A stretch of DNA of 64,000 nucleotides from Arthrospiribacter ruber (GCF_019343195.1 NZ_RPHB01000007.1:248001-312000), one strand, 5' to 3'; shown: positions 50,462 through 60,563, numbered from the stretch's first letter. Numbers and translations are program-made. Notes: a model not told the origin generated them from the sequence alone.

Positions 50462-51283
50462 ATGAGTGGTAACAATCCGCTTTACAAATACATACATGGC
50501 TATCAGGAAGTCGAGCAGGAAAGGCTCAAGGAACAGGCTTCTGTCATAGAAAATCCAATTTATGATTTTATAGATTTTAAGGATGTAACTTCACTTTTGG
50601 AAATCGGAAGTGGTGTGGGTGCCCAGACTGAGATTCTTCTCAAAAGGTGGCCACAGCTTCAGATCACCGGGGTAGAATTTGAAGAAAAGCAGATTGCCAA
50701 AGCTTTGGAAAACATGAAGAAGCTGGGATATGGACGGGAAAAGGTGAAATTTGTCCACCAAGATGCCAAAAACCTTGATCTCCCAGAGCAATTTGATGGT
50801 GCATTTATCTGCTGGGTACTTGAGCATGTGTCGCAACCCATTGAGATTCTCAAGAGCATGAAGCCCCATCTCAAAACTGGAGCAGTGGTATCTATCACTG
50901 AAGTTTTCAATGCCACTTTCTACACCTACCCCGTCATGCCGGCCATCATGGAGTATTGGAAACTTTACAACGATTTTCAGATCAGTATCGGAGGAGATCC
51001 TCAAATAGGTGCCAGGCTGGGTGATTTGCTTGAAGAAGCCGGATATCATGACATTCAGTTGAGAAGCGGAGGATTTCACCTGGACAGCAGGCAAGCGGAT
51101 GAAAAACAAAAAGTCCTGACATATTGGAAAAATCTCATGAGTTCAGGTGCTCCTTTACTGATAGAAGAAGGGGTGGTGACTGAAAAGCAGGTCTTGGCCA
51201 TGCAGGAATCCATGGACCACCTGAGGTCTTTATCCGAATCAGTTTTTTATTACAGGTTTATTCAGGCGACGGCCTACAATTAA
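50462..51283 (+). CDS. SAM-dependent class I methyltransferase
   Basis: 273 residues with the Rossmann motif TSLLEIGSGVGAQTEILLKRWPQLQITGVEF (motif I and the acidic end of strand 2), FVHQDAKNLDLPEQFDGAFICWVLEHVSQP (motifs II-III) and a C-terminal cap. The substrate is not evident; the fold is that of the Methyltransf_25/UbiE-type group. It ends three bases before mtgA, so the two are co-transcribed. Confidence 0.85.
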   Translation: MSGNNPLYKYIHGYQEVEQERLKEQASVIENPIYDFIDFKDVTSLLEIGSGVGAQTEILLKRWPQLQITGVEFEEKQIAKALENMKKLGYGREKVKFVHQDAKNLDLPEQFDGAFICWVLEHVSQPIEILKSMKPHLKTGAVVSITEVFNATFYTYPVMPAIMEYWKLYNDFQISIGGDPQIGARLGDLLEEAGYHDIQLRSGGFHLDSRQADEKQKVLTYWKNLMSSGAPLLIEEGVVTEKQVLAMQESMDHLRSLSESVFYYRFIQATAYN

Positions 51284-51286
51284 GGT

Positions 51287-51982
51287 ATGAAAGCAATAAA
51301 GTGGATTTTTCGGTTGGTGCTCAAAATTTTCCTTTGGTTCTTTTTGATTTCTATTGGACTCACAATATTGTACAAGTTTGTACCCGTGCCTATTACTCCG
51401 CTGATGGTGATACGCTTGGCAGAGCAAGCCAGCGACAGTGAAAAATCCATGCGCTTATACAAAAGCTGGGTTCCAATGGATAAAATATCCCGGCACGCAC
51501 CACAGGCCGTATATGCAGCCGAGGACCAAAAATTTATGGACCACAATGGCTTTGACTGGGAAGAAATGGAAAAAGTGTGGAAGGCCAACAAAGAAGGAAA
51601 AAGAGTAAGAGGTGCAAGCACCATTTCTCAGCAAACCGCCAAAAATGTATTTTTATGGCCCGGAAGAAACCTGTTTAGGAAAGGCTTGGAGGCATATTTC
51701 ACATTTTTGATAGAACTGATCTGGGGAAAAGAGCGGATCATGACAGTCTACCTAAATGTGATAGAAATGGGTGAAGGAATCTACGGGATAGAAGCTGCAG
51801 CCCAGCACAACTTCAACAAATCTGCCGAAAAGCTCAACCGGAATGAGGCGGCCCTCATTGCAGCGGTACTGCCCAATCCAAGAAGGTGGACACCATCTAG
51901 ACCTACTCCATATATTTTGGGCAGGCAAGCTTGGATCTTAAGGCAAATGAATAACCTGAAGCAGTTGGAAATGGGTGTTTAA
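51287..51982 (+). CDS. mtgA: Monofunctional biosynthetic peptidoglycan transglycosylase
   Basis: Glycosyltransferase family 51 enzyme that polymerises lipid II into glycan strands. Membrane anchor at residues 5-28 (FRLVLKIFLWFFLISIGLTILYKF). Catalytic motif AAEDQKFMDHNGFDWEEM holds the Glu; then RGASTISQQTAKNVFLWPGRNLFRKGLEAYFTFLIELIWGKERIMTVYLNVIEMGEGIYGIEAAA (motifs 2-5). 231 residues, no transpeptidase domain. Its stop overlaps the convergent GH3 gene's stop by four bases. Confidence 0.95.
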   Translation: MKAIKWIFRLVLKIFLWFFLISIGLTILYKFVPVPITPLMVIRLAEQASDSEKSMRLYKSWVPMDKISRHAPQAVYAAEDQKFMDHNGFDWEEMEKVWKANKEGKRVRGASTISQQTAKNVFLWPGRNLFRKGLEAYFTFLIELIWGKERIMTVYLNVIEMGEGIYGIEAAAQHNFNKSAEKLNRNEAALIAAVLPNPRRWTPSRPTPYILGRQAWILRQMNNLKQLEMGV

Positions 51983-53502
51983 CTTCCTATGAAAGGCAAT
52001 ATTTCGTCCAGATATTCTCTTGTATTGGAAAGTCTTGGCACTTTGTTTTGTCCACCAAGTTTCCCCTTGGATTTGAGCCATTCCTGAAAAACACCGGCCT
52101 GTACAAAGTGGATTTTGGGAGAAGACAGAGCCAGGTCTTTGTACCTTTTGGCATCGTAGTCAGAGTTGATCTCTCTTAATGTATCATCCAAAACCTGGCA
52201 AAAACGGTCTTTATCATTTGGAAAAGTCTGGAAACCTACCACCCATTCATGTGCACCCTTACTTTTGGAATCACCAAAATAAACCGGAGCCGCAGTAAAG
52301 TTGGTGATAGTTGCTGAAGTGGCATCTGCTGCTGCCTGTATGGCTTTTTCAGCGTTTTCCACAATTACCTCTTCTCCAAAGGCATTGATAAAATGTTTGG
52401 TCCTACCTGAAATTTTAAACCTGTAGGGGTCTGTATTGGTAAATTTGACAGTATCTCCGATTTTGTACCTCCACAAGCCTCCATTGGTGGTAATCAGAAT
52501 TGCATAATTTTTATCCAGCTCCACTTCCCACAGCGGGATTACTTTGGGGTTTTCTTTTTCCCATTCTTCCATCGGGATAAATTCATAAAATATCCCATAA
52601 TCCAACATCAGAAGAAGCTCGTCCGAGCCAATTTCATCCTGAATCCCAAAAAATCCCTCTGAGGCATTGTAAGTTTCCATATACCGCATTTTCTCGGAGG
52701 GTATTAATTCCTTAAAGAGATTCTTATAAGGCCCAAATGCCACAGCTCCATGGAAAAAGACCTCAAGGTTGGGCCATACTTCCAGAATGTGCTTAGCACC
52801 TGTGATCTCAAGAATCCGCTGAAGCAAAACTATAGTCCAAGTAGGAACCCCTGAAATGCTGACCACATTTTCGTCTTTAACCTCCTGTGCCATGCGTTCG
52901 ATTTTGGCTTCCCACTCACTCATCAAGGCTACTTCCAGACTTGGAGTTCGGGCAAATTGTGCCCAAAGAGGCAAATTATGCATGATCACTGCAGAAATAT
53001 CCCCCACTTGACTGCTACTTGACCCATTGAGTGGATTGTTGGCGAGACTGCCTCCTATGGTCAGGCTTTTCCCTGTAAAAAGCTTGCTCTCGGGATAATT
53101 GTTGACATAAATGGACAACATGTCCTTGCCACCTTTGAAGTGGCAGTCTTCCAAAGACTCCTGCGTCACAGGTATGTATTTGCTTCTGCTGGAAGTGGTG
53201 CCAGAAGATTTGGAAAACCACTCTATATAGGAAGGCCAAAGCACATTCTGTGTCCCCTTCATGGTCTTTTCGATGTATGGCTTCAGTTGCTCATAATCAT
53301 GGACAGGAACTTGTCGTGCAAAATCCTCATAGGAGGAAATTTTGTCAAAACTGTATTTTTTACCAAACTCAGTGTACTTGCCTTTTTCTATCAGTTCATC
53401 AAAAATATTCTTTTGGATCCTGAAAGGCTGATGCTTAAAATTTTCGATTTGCCCAATCCTGTTTTTCAGAATCCAGGTCATAAATGAGTTGACGACCTCC
53501 AT
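51979..53502 (-). CDS. GH3 auxin-responsive promoter family protein (acyl-adenylating enzyme)
   Basis: 507 residues of the GH3 fold, an ANL-type adenylating enzyme: FSKSSGTTSSRSKYIPVT is the phosphate-binding motif, ETYNASEGFFGIQDE and GGLWRYKIGDTVKFTNTDPYRFKISGRTKHFINAFGEEV the nucleotide-binding and hinge regions. Plant GH3 enzymes conjugate amino acids to hormones; the bacterial acyl acceptor is unknown. Convergent with mtgA; its start is directly at the end of lptB (shared base 53502), so it belongs to the recJ-lptB transcript. Confidence 0.9.
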   Translation of the reverse strand: MEVVNSFMTWILKNRIGQIENFKHQPFRIQKNIFDELIEKGKYTEFGKKYSFDKISSYEDFARQVPVHDYEQLKPYIEKTMKGTQNVLWPSYIEWFSKSSGTTSSRSKYIPVTQESLEDCHFKGGKDMLSIYVNNYPESKLFTGKSLTIGGSLANNPLNGSSSSQVGDISAVIMHNLPLWAQFARTPSLEVALMSEWEAKIERMAQEVKDENVVSISGVPTWTIVLLQRILEITGAKHILEVWPNLEVFFHGAVAFGPYKNLFKELIPSEKMRYMETYNASEGFFGIQDEIGSDELLLMLDYGIFYEFIPMEEWEKENPKVIPLWEVELDKNYAILITTNGGLWRYKIGDTVKFTNTDPYRFKISGRTKHFINAFGEEVIVENAEKAIQAAADATSATITNFTAAPVYFGDSKSKGAHEWVVGFQTFPNDKDRFCQVLDDTLREINSDYDAKRYKDLALSSPKIHFVQAGVFQEWLKSKGKLGGQNKVPRLSNTREYLDEILPFIGS

Positions 53503-54239
53503 CAGTTGAACACTTTACGTTTCAATTCAAAATGCTGTCCCAAATAGACCCTTCTAACCTGTTCGTCAGCAGCAAGCTCTTCTGCGGTCCCGGCTTTGAG
53601 CAGCTTGCCTTCAAACATCAGGTATGCCCTGTCAGTGATGGATAGGGTTTCGTTTACATTATGGTCGGTAATCAATATGCCTATATTTTTATTTTTTAGC
53701 TGGGCTACGATAGTCTGGATTTCCTCTACTGCAATAGGATCCACACCTGCAAAAGGCTCATCGAGTAAAACAAATTTGGGATCGACTGCCAACGCACGTG
53801 CGATTTCTGTCCTCCTCCTTTCGCCCCCGGAAAGCACCATACCTAAGTTTTTTCTTACATGGGTCAGACTAAACTCCTCCAAAAGACTTTCTACTTTTTC
53901 CTTTCTTTCGGTTTTGGACTTATTTGTCATTTCCAAAACAGCCATGATATTTTCCTCCACTGAGAGTTTCCTGAAAACCGAAGCCTCCTGCGCCAGGTAC
54001 CCTATACCCAATTTAGCCCTTTTGTACATGGGTAGCTTGGTGATATTTTGGTTTTCCAAAAAAATCTCCCCCTCATTGGGCTGTATCAGTCCCACAATCA
54101 TATAAAAAGAGGTGGTTTTTCCAGCACCGTTAGGACCAAGTAGTCCTACGATTTCCCCTTGCTCGACCTCTACAGAGATGTTGTTGACCACTCTTCTACC
54201 TTTGTAAATCTTTACCAGATTTTCTGCCCTAAGCTTCAT
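53502..54239 (-). CDS. lptB: LPS export ABC transporter ATP-binding protein LptB
   Basis: Cytoplasmic ATPase of the LptB2FG complex that drives lipopolysaccharide to the outer membrane. Walker [19 protein letters not shown]-loop [14 protein letters not shown], signature [15 protein letters not shown], Walker [15 protein letters not shown] and the H-loop [14 protein letters not shown] are all typical of LptB. 245 residues. ATG at 54239, two bases after recJ, is preferred over a TTG at 54245 that would overlap it. Confidence 0.95.
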   Translation of the reverse strand: MKLRAENLVKIYKGRRVVNNISVEVEQGEIVGLLGPNGAGKTTSFYMIVGLIQPNEGEIFLENQNITKLPMYKRAKLGIGYLAQEASVFRKLSVEENIMAVLEMTNKSKTERKEKVESLLEEFSLTHVRKNLGMVLSGGERRRTEIARALAVDPKFVLLDEPFAGVDPIAVEEIQTIVAQLKNKNIGILITDHNVNETLSITDRAYLMFEGKLLKAGTAEELAADEQVRRVYLGQHFELKRKVFN

Positions 54240-54241
54240 CC

Positions 54242-55966
54242 TCAATCAAATTTTATGTCTTTCACGTAAAGTTGCAGGGTACTGTTGTTCCTAAAAGTAT
54301 TCTCCCTGATCTCAAATGCCAAATCAAATCGCATTTTTCGGATCAACATCTTATAAATAATCTCATCTGGATAAACATTTTTGTCTGCCATACCAAAGGC
54401 TATACACACCGGCTTGGTCAGCTGTCCGTCCTGCACCACGTTGAACTTTAGATGCTTATCTTTCAAAATCCTTACATCTTCTGCATATACCTGCTTGAGG
54501 CAGAATATAGGCTCCGGATTTCCGGGTCCAAAAGGCGCCATTTGCTTCAGGATGTTATAAAATTTATAATTGACCTGATCCAACAAAATTTCATCGTCAA
54601 TTTCCAGAACTGGATGTAGGTGTATGTCTGTAATTCTGGAACTGACCACAGCTTCGAATTTTTCCTGAAAAGCAGGCACTTTATCCACAGACATGGTAAG
54701 TCCGGCAGCATATTTATGCCCACCAAACTGCTCCAAGAGATCGCTGCATTCCGAGATGGCCTCGTAAATATCAAAATCAAAGACAGACCTTGCAGAACCT
54801 GTTGCCTTATTGTTGGATTCCGTAAGGATAATGGTGGGCCGGTAGTACTTTTCAATGCATCGGCTGGCCACTATCCCGATCACTCCTTTGTGCCAATCTT
54901 CCTTGAACAGCACGGTACTTTTCATCTGTCTCACCTCTTCTATCCCTTCTATCATTCCCAGAGCCTCTTTGGTGATGTTTTCGTCAAAGTTTTTTCTGGC
55001 AGAATTGACCGTATCTACCAGATCTGCCCTTTCCAACGCATCTTCCAGATCCGTAGCGATCATAAGTTCCACTGAGGCTTTGGCATGCTCCAGTCTTCCG
55101 GAAGCATTAATTCTGGGCCCGATTTTGAAGACTATATCTGAAATCTCAAGATCCTTTTCTATCCTGCTTTTCATGATCAGCGCTTTGATACCAGGCCTTG
55201 GGTTGTTATTGATTCTTTCTATTCCATAAAAAGTCAAAATCCTGTTTTCTCCGGTAATGGGAACTATATCGGCTGCAATACTGATAGCCAATAAGTCCAA
55301 AAATGTCATCACTTTAGACTCTGCATGGCCTTTGGATTTGGCAAAAGCCTGAATCAGCTTGAATCCTACACCGCATCCACTCAATTCTTTATATGGGTAA
55401 TTACAATCATCCCTTTTTGGATCCAGAATTGCAACGGCCGGAGGAAGGATCTCTCCAGGTGTATGGTGGTCACAGATGATGAAGTCCACACCCAATTCTT
55501 TGCCCAATTTGACTTTCTCAATCGCTTTGATTCCACAGTCCAGGGACACAATCAGCTTAAAGTCATTTTCAGCCGCAAATCTTACTCCCTTTTCAGAAAT
55601 CCCGTAACCTTCTTTGTAACGGTCAGGAATATAAAAATCCACTTTTTTATAAAACTGGATCAAGTAACCGTACATCATGGCTACTGAAGTAGTGCCATCT
55701 ACATCATAATCCCCGTAAACAAGTATTTTCTCATTTCTTTCTATTGCTTGACTCAGTCTTTCTACGGCCTTGTCCATGTCCTTCATCAAAAAGGGATCAT
55801 GAAGCTTGTCCAGATCCGGCCTGAAAAAATCCTTTGCTTTCTGAAAACTGTCTACTCCTCTGTTGACCAACATATTGGCCAGAATGGAATTCACGTTGAT
55901 TTCCTTTGCCAATGCTGTCACCGAATTCCTGTCAGCCTTTTCCGCTATCATCCATTTGTATTCCAT
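54242..55966 (-). CDS. recJ: Single-stranded-DNA-specific exonuclease RecJ
   Basis: 5'-3' exonuclease of the DHH superfamily for recombination and mismatch repair. Metal-binding motifs: [48 protein letters not shown] and the DHHA1 domain with [14 protein letters not shown] and [34 protein letters not shown]. The C-terminal OB domain follows. 574 residues, usual. First gene of the recJ-lptB-GH3 transcript. Confidence 0.96.
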   Translation of the reverse strand: MEYKWMIAEKADRNSVTALAKEINVNSILANMLVNRGVDSFQKAKDFFRPDLDKLHDPFLMKDMDKAVERLSQAIERNEKILVYGDYDVDGTTSVAMMYGYLIQFYKKVDFYIPDRYKEGYGISEKGVRFAAENDFKLIVSLDCGIKAIEKVKLGKELGVDFIICDHHTPGEILPPAVAILDPKRDDCNYPYKELSGCGVGFKLIQAFAKSKGHAESKVMTFLDLLAISIAADIVPITGENRILTFYGIERINNNPRPGIKALIMKSRIEKDLEISDIVFKIGPRINASGRLEHAKASVELMIATDLEDALERADLVDTVNSARKNFDENITKEALGMIEGIEEVRQMKSTVLFKEDWHKGVIGIVASRCIEKYYRPTIILTESNNKATGSARSVFDFDIYEAISECSDLLEQFGGHKYAAGLTMSVDKVPAFQEKFEAVVSSRITDIHLHPVLEIDDEILLDQVNYKFYNILKQMAPFGPGNPEPIFCLKQVYAEDVRILKDKHLKFNVVQDGQLTKPVCIAFGMADKNVYPDEIIYKMLIRKMRFDLAFEIRENTFRNNSTLQLYVKDIKFD

Positions 55967-56222
55967 ATGGCTAAATTACTAAAGTCAGGAGCTAAATTGA
56001 TAAAATCTCTTAAATCATTTGTAGGTCTGATTTTAAATTTATGTCAGTTTGCTTCCTTATCAGCTTCTATTTCCAATAGCCACAGACTACTGAAATCTAA
56101 AACTATTCTTCCGCCTGTAATTTCTTACTTTTCGTATCACTTTTTCTTTCCGGATTGAAAAAAATAAACGTTCCTTAGTTTACAGAAAATAAAAAGTTGA
56201 TTGATTTTTTTTACTTTTGGAT

Positions 56223-56726
56223 ATGGACAAAGACAAAGCACTTAACACAATTTTTGAAAAAGCACACAGGATGATGCTTCATCTTGGGTTTGAAGTGGTC
56301 AAAGAGGATAGAAAGAGGCCATGGGGAGGATTTTTGGTAATCAAGGAAGATCAGGCAGCAGATTTTGCCGCACAGTTTTTTCCGGATGAGGACTTCGAAT
56401 CTTTGAAAATTTCTGAAAAACTTAGCCCTAAAATTCTTATAGTGGCTCCGAAAAAAAGGCTTAGCTGGCAATATCACCACCGAAGAGCGGAAATATGGAA
56501 GTGTATTTCCGGAAAAGTGGCTGTGTCCACTTCATTGACCGATGAAGAAAAAGACAGACACCACATGGAGGAAGGTGACAAAATCAAACTGGCACAGGGT
56601 GAAAGACACCGGCTTATAGGTCTGGATGACTGGGGTATGGTTGCAGAAATCTGGCAACATACTGATGCTGCCCGCCCGTCAGACGAAGAAGATATCGTGA
56701 GGCTACAGGATGACTTTGGAAGATAG
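56223..56726 (+). CDS. Cupin-type mannose-6-phosphate isomerase / phosphomannose isomerase II-like protein
   Basis: ATG at 56223. 167 residues, a cupin with VKEDRKRPWGGFLVIK, then ILIVAPKKRLSWQYHHRRAEIWKCISGKVAVSTSL (metal-binding HxH-type and Glu) and EEGDKIKLAQGERHRLIGLDDWGMVAEIWQH. This is the pattern of the C-terminal isomerase domain of GDP-mannose pyrophosphorylase/PMI II proteins, here alone. It probably isomerises a phosphosugar or is a lectin-like remnant; the pathway is open. Terminator after the stop. Confidence 0.8.
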   Translation: MDKDKALNTIFEKAHRMMLHLGFEVVKEDRKRPWGGFLVIKEDQAADFAAQFFPDEDFESLKISEKLSPKILIVAPKKRLSWQYHHRRAEIWKCISGKVAVSTSLTDEEKDRHHMEEGDKIKLAQGERHRLIGLDDWGMVAEIWQHTDAARPSDEEDIVRLQDDFGR

Positions 56727-56752
56727 GGGAGGTTTTTACCTCCTTTTTTTAA
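56727..56752 (+). terminator. Rho-independent terminator after the cupin gene
   Basis: GGAGGT (56728-56733), loop, ACCTCC (56738-56743), then seven T. The T-run reaches the convergent mazG stop codon. Confidence 0.75.
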
Positions 56753-57555
56753 CTGCCAAGCTTTTTGGCTTCTTCCCAAAAAATGTCCATCTCAGCAAGA
56801 CTCATATCTTCCAGCTTTTTTCCGCTTTCTTTGGCTGACCTTTCCAAGTGCTGGAAGCGCCGTATGAACTTGAGGTTGGTTTTTTCAAGAGCTTCCTCTG
56901 GATTGATGTCTATAAAGCGGGCATAATTGATCAGTGAAAACAAAAGATCTCCAAATTCTGCTGTTGCTTTTTCCTTGTCAATTTCACTTTCATCCGCTGC
57001 ATTGAATTCCGATTTGAATTCCTGCATCTCTTCTTCTACTTTTTCCCACACCTGATGTTTTTCTTCCCAGTCAAATCCCACTCCTCTGGCCTTTTCCTGA
57101 ATCCGCATGGCCTTGATAAGAGCCGGAAGTGACCTTGGCACGCCACCCAGCACAGAGGTATTTCCCTTTTCTTTCAACTTGATTTTTTCCCAGTTTTCCT
57201 TAACAGCATTTTCATCCTCTGCTACTGTATCCCCATAGATATGTGGATGCCTCCGTATCAGTTTTTCGCAAAGGCTATCGATCACAGAAGTGATGTCAAA
57301 AGCACCTTTTTCGGAACCAATCCTGGCATAAAAAACAATGTGCAGGAGAATATCACCCAATTCTTTTTTGATTTCATTAAGGTCATTTTCCAGAATGGCA
57401 TCGGACAACTCGAAAGTCTCTTCTATGGTGAGGTGCCTTAAACTCTCGATTGTCTGCTTTTTGTCCCAAGGGCATTGCTCCCTGAGTTCATCCATTATGG
57501 TCAATAGCCTATCGAAGGCGGCAAGCTGATCTTTTCTTTCTGACAATCGTGGCAT
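56749..57555 (-). CDS. mazG: Nucleoside triphosphate pyrophosphohydrolase MazG
   Basis: ATG at 57555 (MPRLSERKDQLAAFDRLL). Two tandem MazG domains: the first has EQCPWDKKQTIESLRHLTIEETFELSDAI and EIKKELGDILLHIVFYARI, the second WEKVEEEMQEFKSEF and EKATAEFGDLLFSLINYAR. 268 residues, like E. coli MazG, which hydrolyses all NTPs and dNTPs and lowers ppGpp. Cytoplasmic. Convergent with the cupin gene. Confidence 0.95.
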   Translation of the reverse strand: MPRLSERKDQLAAFDRLLTIMDELREQCPWDKKQTIESLRHLTIEETFELSDAILENDLNEIKKELGDILLHIVFYARIGSEKGAFDITSVIDSLCEKLIRRHPHIYGDTVAEDENAVKENWEKIKLKEKGNTSVLGGVPRSLPALIKAMRIQEKARGVGFDWEEKHQVWEKVEEEMQEFKSEFNAADESEIDKEKATAEFGDLLFSLINYARFIDINPEEALEKTNLKFIRRFQHLERSAKESGKKLEDMSLAEMDIFWEEAKKLGS

Positions 57556-57625
57556 AATGGGGAAACTATTCGTAAAGTGAGGACGTTTTGAAAGTATTAC
57601 GTAAATTTGTGCAAATTTAATTGAT

Positions 57626-57856
57626 ATGGCAACCTTATATTTGACTTTAGGCTTTCTGGCACTGTTCTTCATTTTGATGTCGGTAAGGCTAATTTTATTG
57701 AAAAACGGAGAATTTAAAGGGACTTGTGCTTCACAAAACCCCTATCTGAATAAAGACGGCGGTACTTGTAGCTATTGCGGCAAAACCGTGGATGCGGACA
57801 GCAGCTGTGGCAATCCGGACAATGAAGTGGATAAAGTCTTGGCTAAATTCAAATAA
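57626..57856 (+). CDS. Small membrane protein with Cys motif (NqrM-like?)
   Basis: 76 residues: one N-terminal helix (TLYLTLGFLALFFILMSVRLILL) then NGEFKGTCASQNPYLNKDGGTCSYCGKTVDADSSC. One helix followed by a four-Cys patch (C, CxxC, C) resembles NqrM, the maturation factor that inserts iron in Na+-NQR, but nqr genes are not in this window. It is a typical small Bacteroidota membrane protein; the NqrM link is tentative. Followed by a terminator. Confidence 0.7.
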   Translation: MATLYLTLGFLALFFILMSVRLILLKNGEFKGTCASQNPYLNKDGGTCSYCGKTVDADSSCGNPDNEVDKVLAKFK

Positions 57857-57868
57857 TCATCTTTTATA

Positions 57869-57891
57869 TTCCCGGCCGAGCCGGGATTTTT
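57869..57891 (+). terminator. Rho-independent terminator
   Basis: TCCCGGC (57870-57876), loop of three, GCCGGGA (57880-57886), then five T. Confidence 0.75.
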
Positions 57892-57916
57892 CTATTTCAA
57901 CAATTAATATTTTAAC

Positions 57917-59305
57917 GTGGCTTTAATCAAATCAATTTCAGGCATCAGGGGAACCATTGGCGGTAAACCGGGAGAAGGGCTCACTCCATTGGATGTGGTC
58001 AAGTTTACTTCTGCTTACGGCAGCTGGGTCATCAATCATACCAACAATCCCAAAGTAGTCATCGGAAGAGATGCAAGAATATCAGGCGATATGGTTTCAC
58101 GCTTGGTCAGCGCAACACTTCAAGGCTTGGGAATAGATGTCATCGATCTTGGTCTTAGTACTACACCTACAGTTGAGCTGGCGGTACCTTTGGAGCAGGC
58201 TGGGGGAGGTATCATCCTAACAGCAAGCCACAATCCCATTCAGTGGAATGCATTGAAATTATTGAATAATAAAGGTGAGTTCATCTCAGATACAGAAGGT
58301 AAAGCCATACTGGATTCCGCAGAAAATGAAGATTTTTCATTTGCAGAAGTCAGAAAGCTGGGATCCTATACCCAAATTGACGATTACATTGACAGGCACG
58401 TGGAGCATGTATTGGGACTAAAACTAGTAGATGTGGAAGCCATCAAGGCCCGAAACTTCAAAGTAGTGATAGATTGTGTCAATTCCACCGGAGGTATTGC
58501 CCTGCCCAAATTATTGAGGGCTTTGGGAGTAGAAGAAATTGAGGAGATGTTCTGCACGCCGGATGGCCATTTTCCTCACAACCCGGAACCATTACCTGAA
58601 AACCTTAGGGACATTTCAGAAAAACTTGCCAAGGGAAAATTTGACCTGGGTATAGTCGTAGACCCGGATGTAGACAGGCTTTGTTTTATGAATGAAGATG
58701 GAAGTCCATTCGGAGAAGAATATACTTTGGTAGCAGTAGCAGACTACGTGCTTTCCCAAACACCTGGAAATACCGTATCCAATTTAAGTTCTACCAGAGC
58801 ACTAAGAGATGTTACCCAAAAAAGAGGAGGAGAATACCAAGCTGCCGCTGTAGGTGAGGTAAATGTCGTCAACAAGATGAAAGAAACGAATGCCATCATA
58901 GGTGGTGAAGGAAATGGCGGGATAATTTATCCAGAGTCTCATTATGGAAGGGATGCATTGGTAGGTATCGGGCTTTTCTTGACCCACTTGGCTAAATTTG
59001 GAAAAAGCATTTCCAGACTTCGGGCTACTTATCCAAACTATTACATTTCCAAAAACAAGATAGAGCTAACGCCGGAGATCAATGTCGATGCCGTACTTGA
59101 GGCCATAAAGAAAAAATACAGCAAACACCCTATCAATGACATAGATGGAGTCAAAATAGAATTTGAAAAAGAATGGGTACATTTAAGAAAATCAAATACA
59201 GAACCCATTATCAGAATCTATTCTGAATCCGAATCCCAAGCTACTGCTGAGCACCTTGCCAATAAAATCATTATGGATATCAAGGAGGTGATCACAGGAT
59301 CCTAA
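57917..59305 (+). CDS. glmM: Phosphoglucosamine mutase / phosphomannomutase GlmM
   Basis: Converts glucosamine-6-P to glucosamine-1-P for peptidoglycan and LPS. GTG start. SGIRGTIGGKPGEGLTP is the family N-terminus, GGIILTASHNPIQWNALK holds the phosphoserine, VVDPDVDRLCFM the Mg-binding DxDxD, and GGEGNGGIIYPESHYGRDAL the sugar-binding loop; LRKSNTEPIIRIYSE binds the phosphate. 462 residues. Related mutases cannot be wholly excluded, but GlmM fits best. Confidence 0.9.
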   Translation: MALIKSISGIRGTIGGKPGEGLTPLDVVKFTSAYGSWVINHTNNPKVVIGRDARISGDMVSRLVSATLQGLGIDVIDLGLSTTPTVELAVPLEQAGGGIILTASHNPIQWNALKLLNNKGEFISDTEGKAILDSAENEDFSFAEVRKLGSYTQIDDYIDRHVEHVLGLKLVDVEAIKARNFKVVIDCVNSTGGIALPKLLRALGVEEIEEMFCTPDGHFPHNPEPLPENLRDISEKLAKGKFDLGIVVDPDVDRLCFMNEDGSPFGEEYTLVAVADYVLSQTPGNTVSNLSSTRALRDVTQKRGGEYQAAAVGEVNVVNKMKETNAIIGGEGNGGIIYPESHYGRDALVGIGLFLTHLAKFGKSISRLRATYPNYYISKNKIELTPEINVDAVLEAIKKKYSKHPINDIDGVKIEFEKEWVHLRKSNTEPIIRIYSESESQATAEHLANKIIMDIKEVITGS

Positions 59306-59350
59306 AAAGTAGCTTCGGCAAATAAAAATATCAACCCAAATACGTGAAAG

Positions 59351-60493
59351 ATGAGAGTTTATTTTGACAACGCCGCTACCACAGCCATGGATGAGCGGGT
59401 TATCGAAGCCATGATTCCCTATATGAGGGAACATTACGGAAACCCCTCCTCAGTACATAGCCACGGCAGAGAAGTACGTACTGCCATTGAAAGGTCGAGG
59501 AAAAAGGTGGCTGAATTGCTCAACACAAGTCCCTCTGAGATTTTTTTTACATCAGGAGGTACAGAAGCTGACAATACAGCGCTGGTATGTGGGATTGAAA
59601 CGCATGGGCTGACTCATGCCATCACTTCACCAATTGAGCACCATGCTGTATTGCATACTCTTGAGCAGTTAGCCAAAAAGGGCAAGATCAAACTAAGTTT
59701 GGTAAATATCCTGCCCAACGGAGACATTGACATGGACCATTTGGAAAGTCTTCTAAAGGACAATCCAAAATCAATGGTCTCTCTCATGCATGCCAACAAT
59801 GAAATCGGAAACCTCAATGACCTACAAGCTATAGGTTCATTGGCGAAAAGCTATGATTCCTTTTTCCATTCTGACACCGTACAGACCATGGGGCATTATG
59901 AACATGACCTCAAATCCCTATCGGTAGACTCTATTGTAGCAGGAGGCCATAAGTTTCATGGGCCAAAAGGTTCTGGATTCCTATATGTCAGAAAAGACAA
60001 GAAAATCCACCCTTTTATTTTTGGCGGAGCCCAAGAAAGAAACATGCGGGGAGGTACAGAAAATGTAATCGGAATTGTAGGAATAGCAAAAGCCTTAGAG
60101 CTGGCTTATGAAGACATGCAAGGACACAGGGATCACATTTTATCCCTAAAAAAGCACTTCATTGAAAGTCTCAAGCAGCATATTCCCGATGTAAAGTTCA
60201 ATGGACAATCAGGCGACCTTGAAAAAAGCCTCTATACTGTATTGAACGTAAGCTTACCTCATTCTGAAGAAAATGCAGGCATGCTGCTTTTCAACTTGGA
60301 CCTGAACGGAATTTCCGCTTCAGGTGGTTCTGCCTGTAGCAGTGGTGCTACAGTTGGTTCCCATGTACTTAGAAGCTTAAAAGCAGACCCTTCCAGAGAG
60401 TCTGTCCGTTTTTCTTTCAGCAGGTTCAACACCATAGATGAAGTAGATTACACCGTGCAAAAATTAAAAGAGCTATATAGTGTAGTTGTATAA
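59351..60493 (+). CDS. Cysteine desulfurase (NifS/IscS class)
   Basis: PLP enzyme that takes sulfur from Cys for Fe-S clusters and thiolation. VYFDNAATTAMDERVIEAMIPYM opens the protein; the His-containing TSPIEHHAVLHTLE, the PLP Lys in SIVAGGHKFHGPKGSGFLY and the mobile-loop Cys in SGGSACSSGATVGSHVL are all present. 380 residues, class I. No iscU or other Fe-S gene is adjacent. The terminator after it serves both convergent genes. Confidence 0.94.
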   Translation: MRVYFDNAATTAMDERVIEAMIPYMREHYGNPSSVHSHGREVRTAIERSRKKVAELLNTSPSEIFFTSGGTEADNTALVCGIETHGLTHAITSPIEHHAVLHTLEQLAKKGKIKLSLVNILPNGDIDMDHLESLLKDNPKSMVSLMHANNEIGNLNDLQAIGSLAKSYDSFFHSDTVQTMGHYEHDLKSLSVDSIVAGGHKFHGPKGSGFLYVRKDKKIHPFIFGGAQERNMRGGTENVIGIVGIAKALELAYEDMQGHRDHILSLKKHFIESLKQHIPDVKFNGQSGDLEKSLYTVLNVSLPHSEENAGMLLFNLDLNGISASGGSACSSGATVGSHVLRSLKADPSRESVRFSFSRFNTIDEVDYTVQKLKELYSVVV

Positions 60494-60520
60494 GAGAAGT
60501 AAAAAGGATAATTTACAATG

Positions 60521-60563
60521 AATTAAAAAAGGGTGCAACTTTGCTGCTGCACCCTTTTTTTAT
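60521..60563. terminator. Bidirectional terminator
   Basis: GGGTGCA (60531-60537) pairs with TGCACCC (60548-60554), flanked by AAAAAA on the left and TTTTTTT on the right, between convergent genes. Confidence 0.75.

Noticed and set aside
50591-51109. 172-codon minus-strand frame inside the methyltransferase gene
   Set aside because: Antisense to the clear SAM-binding motifs; no family pattern.
55748-56158. Plus-strand frame crossing the start of recJ
   Set aside because: Most of it is antisense to recJ; the 63-residue tail outside recJ (MAKLLKSGAKLIKSL...) has no recognisable pattern and no good start context.
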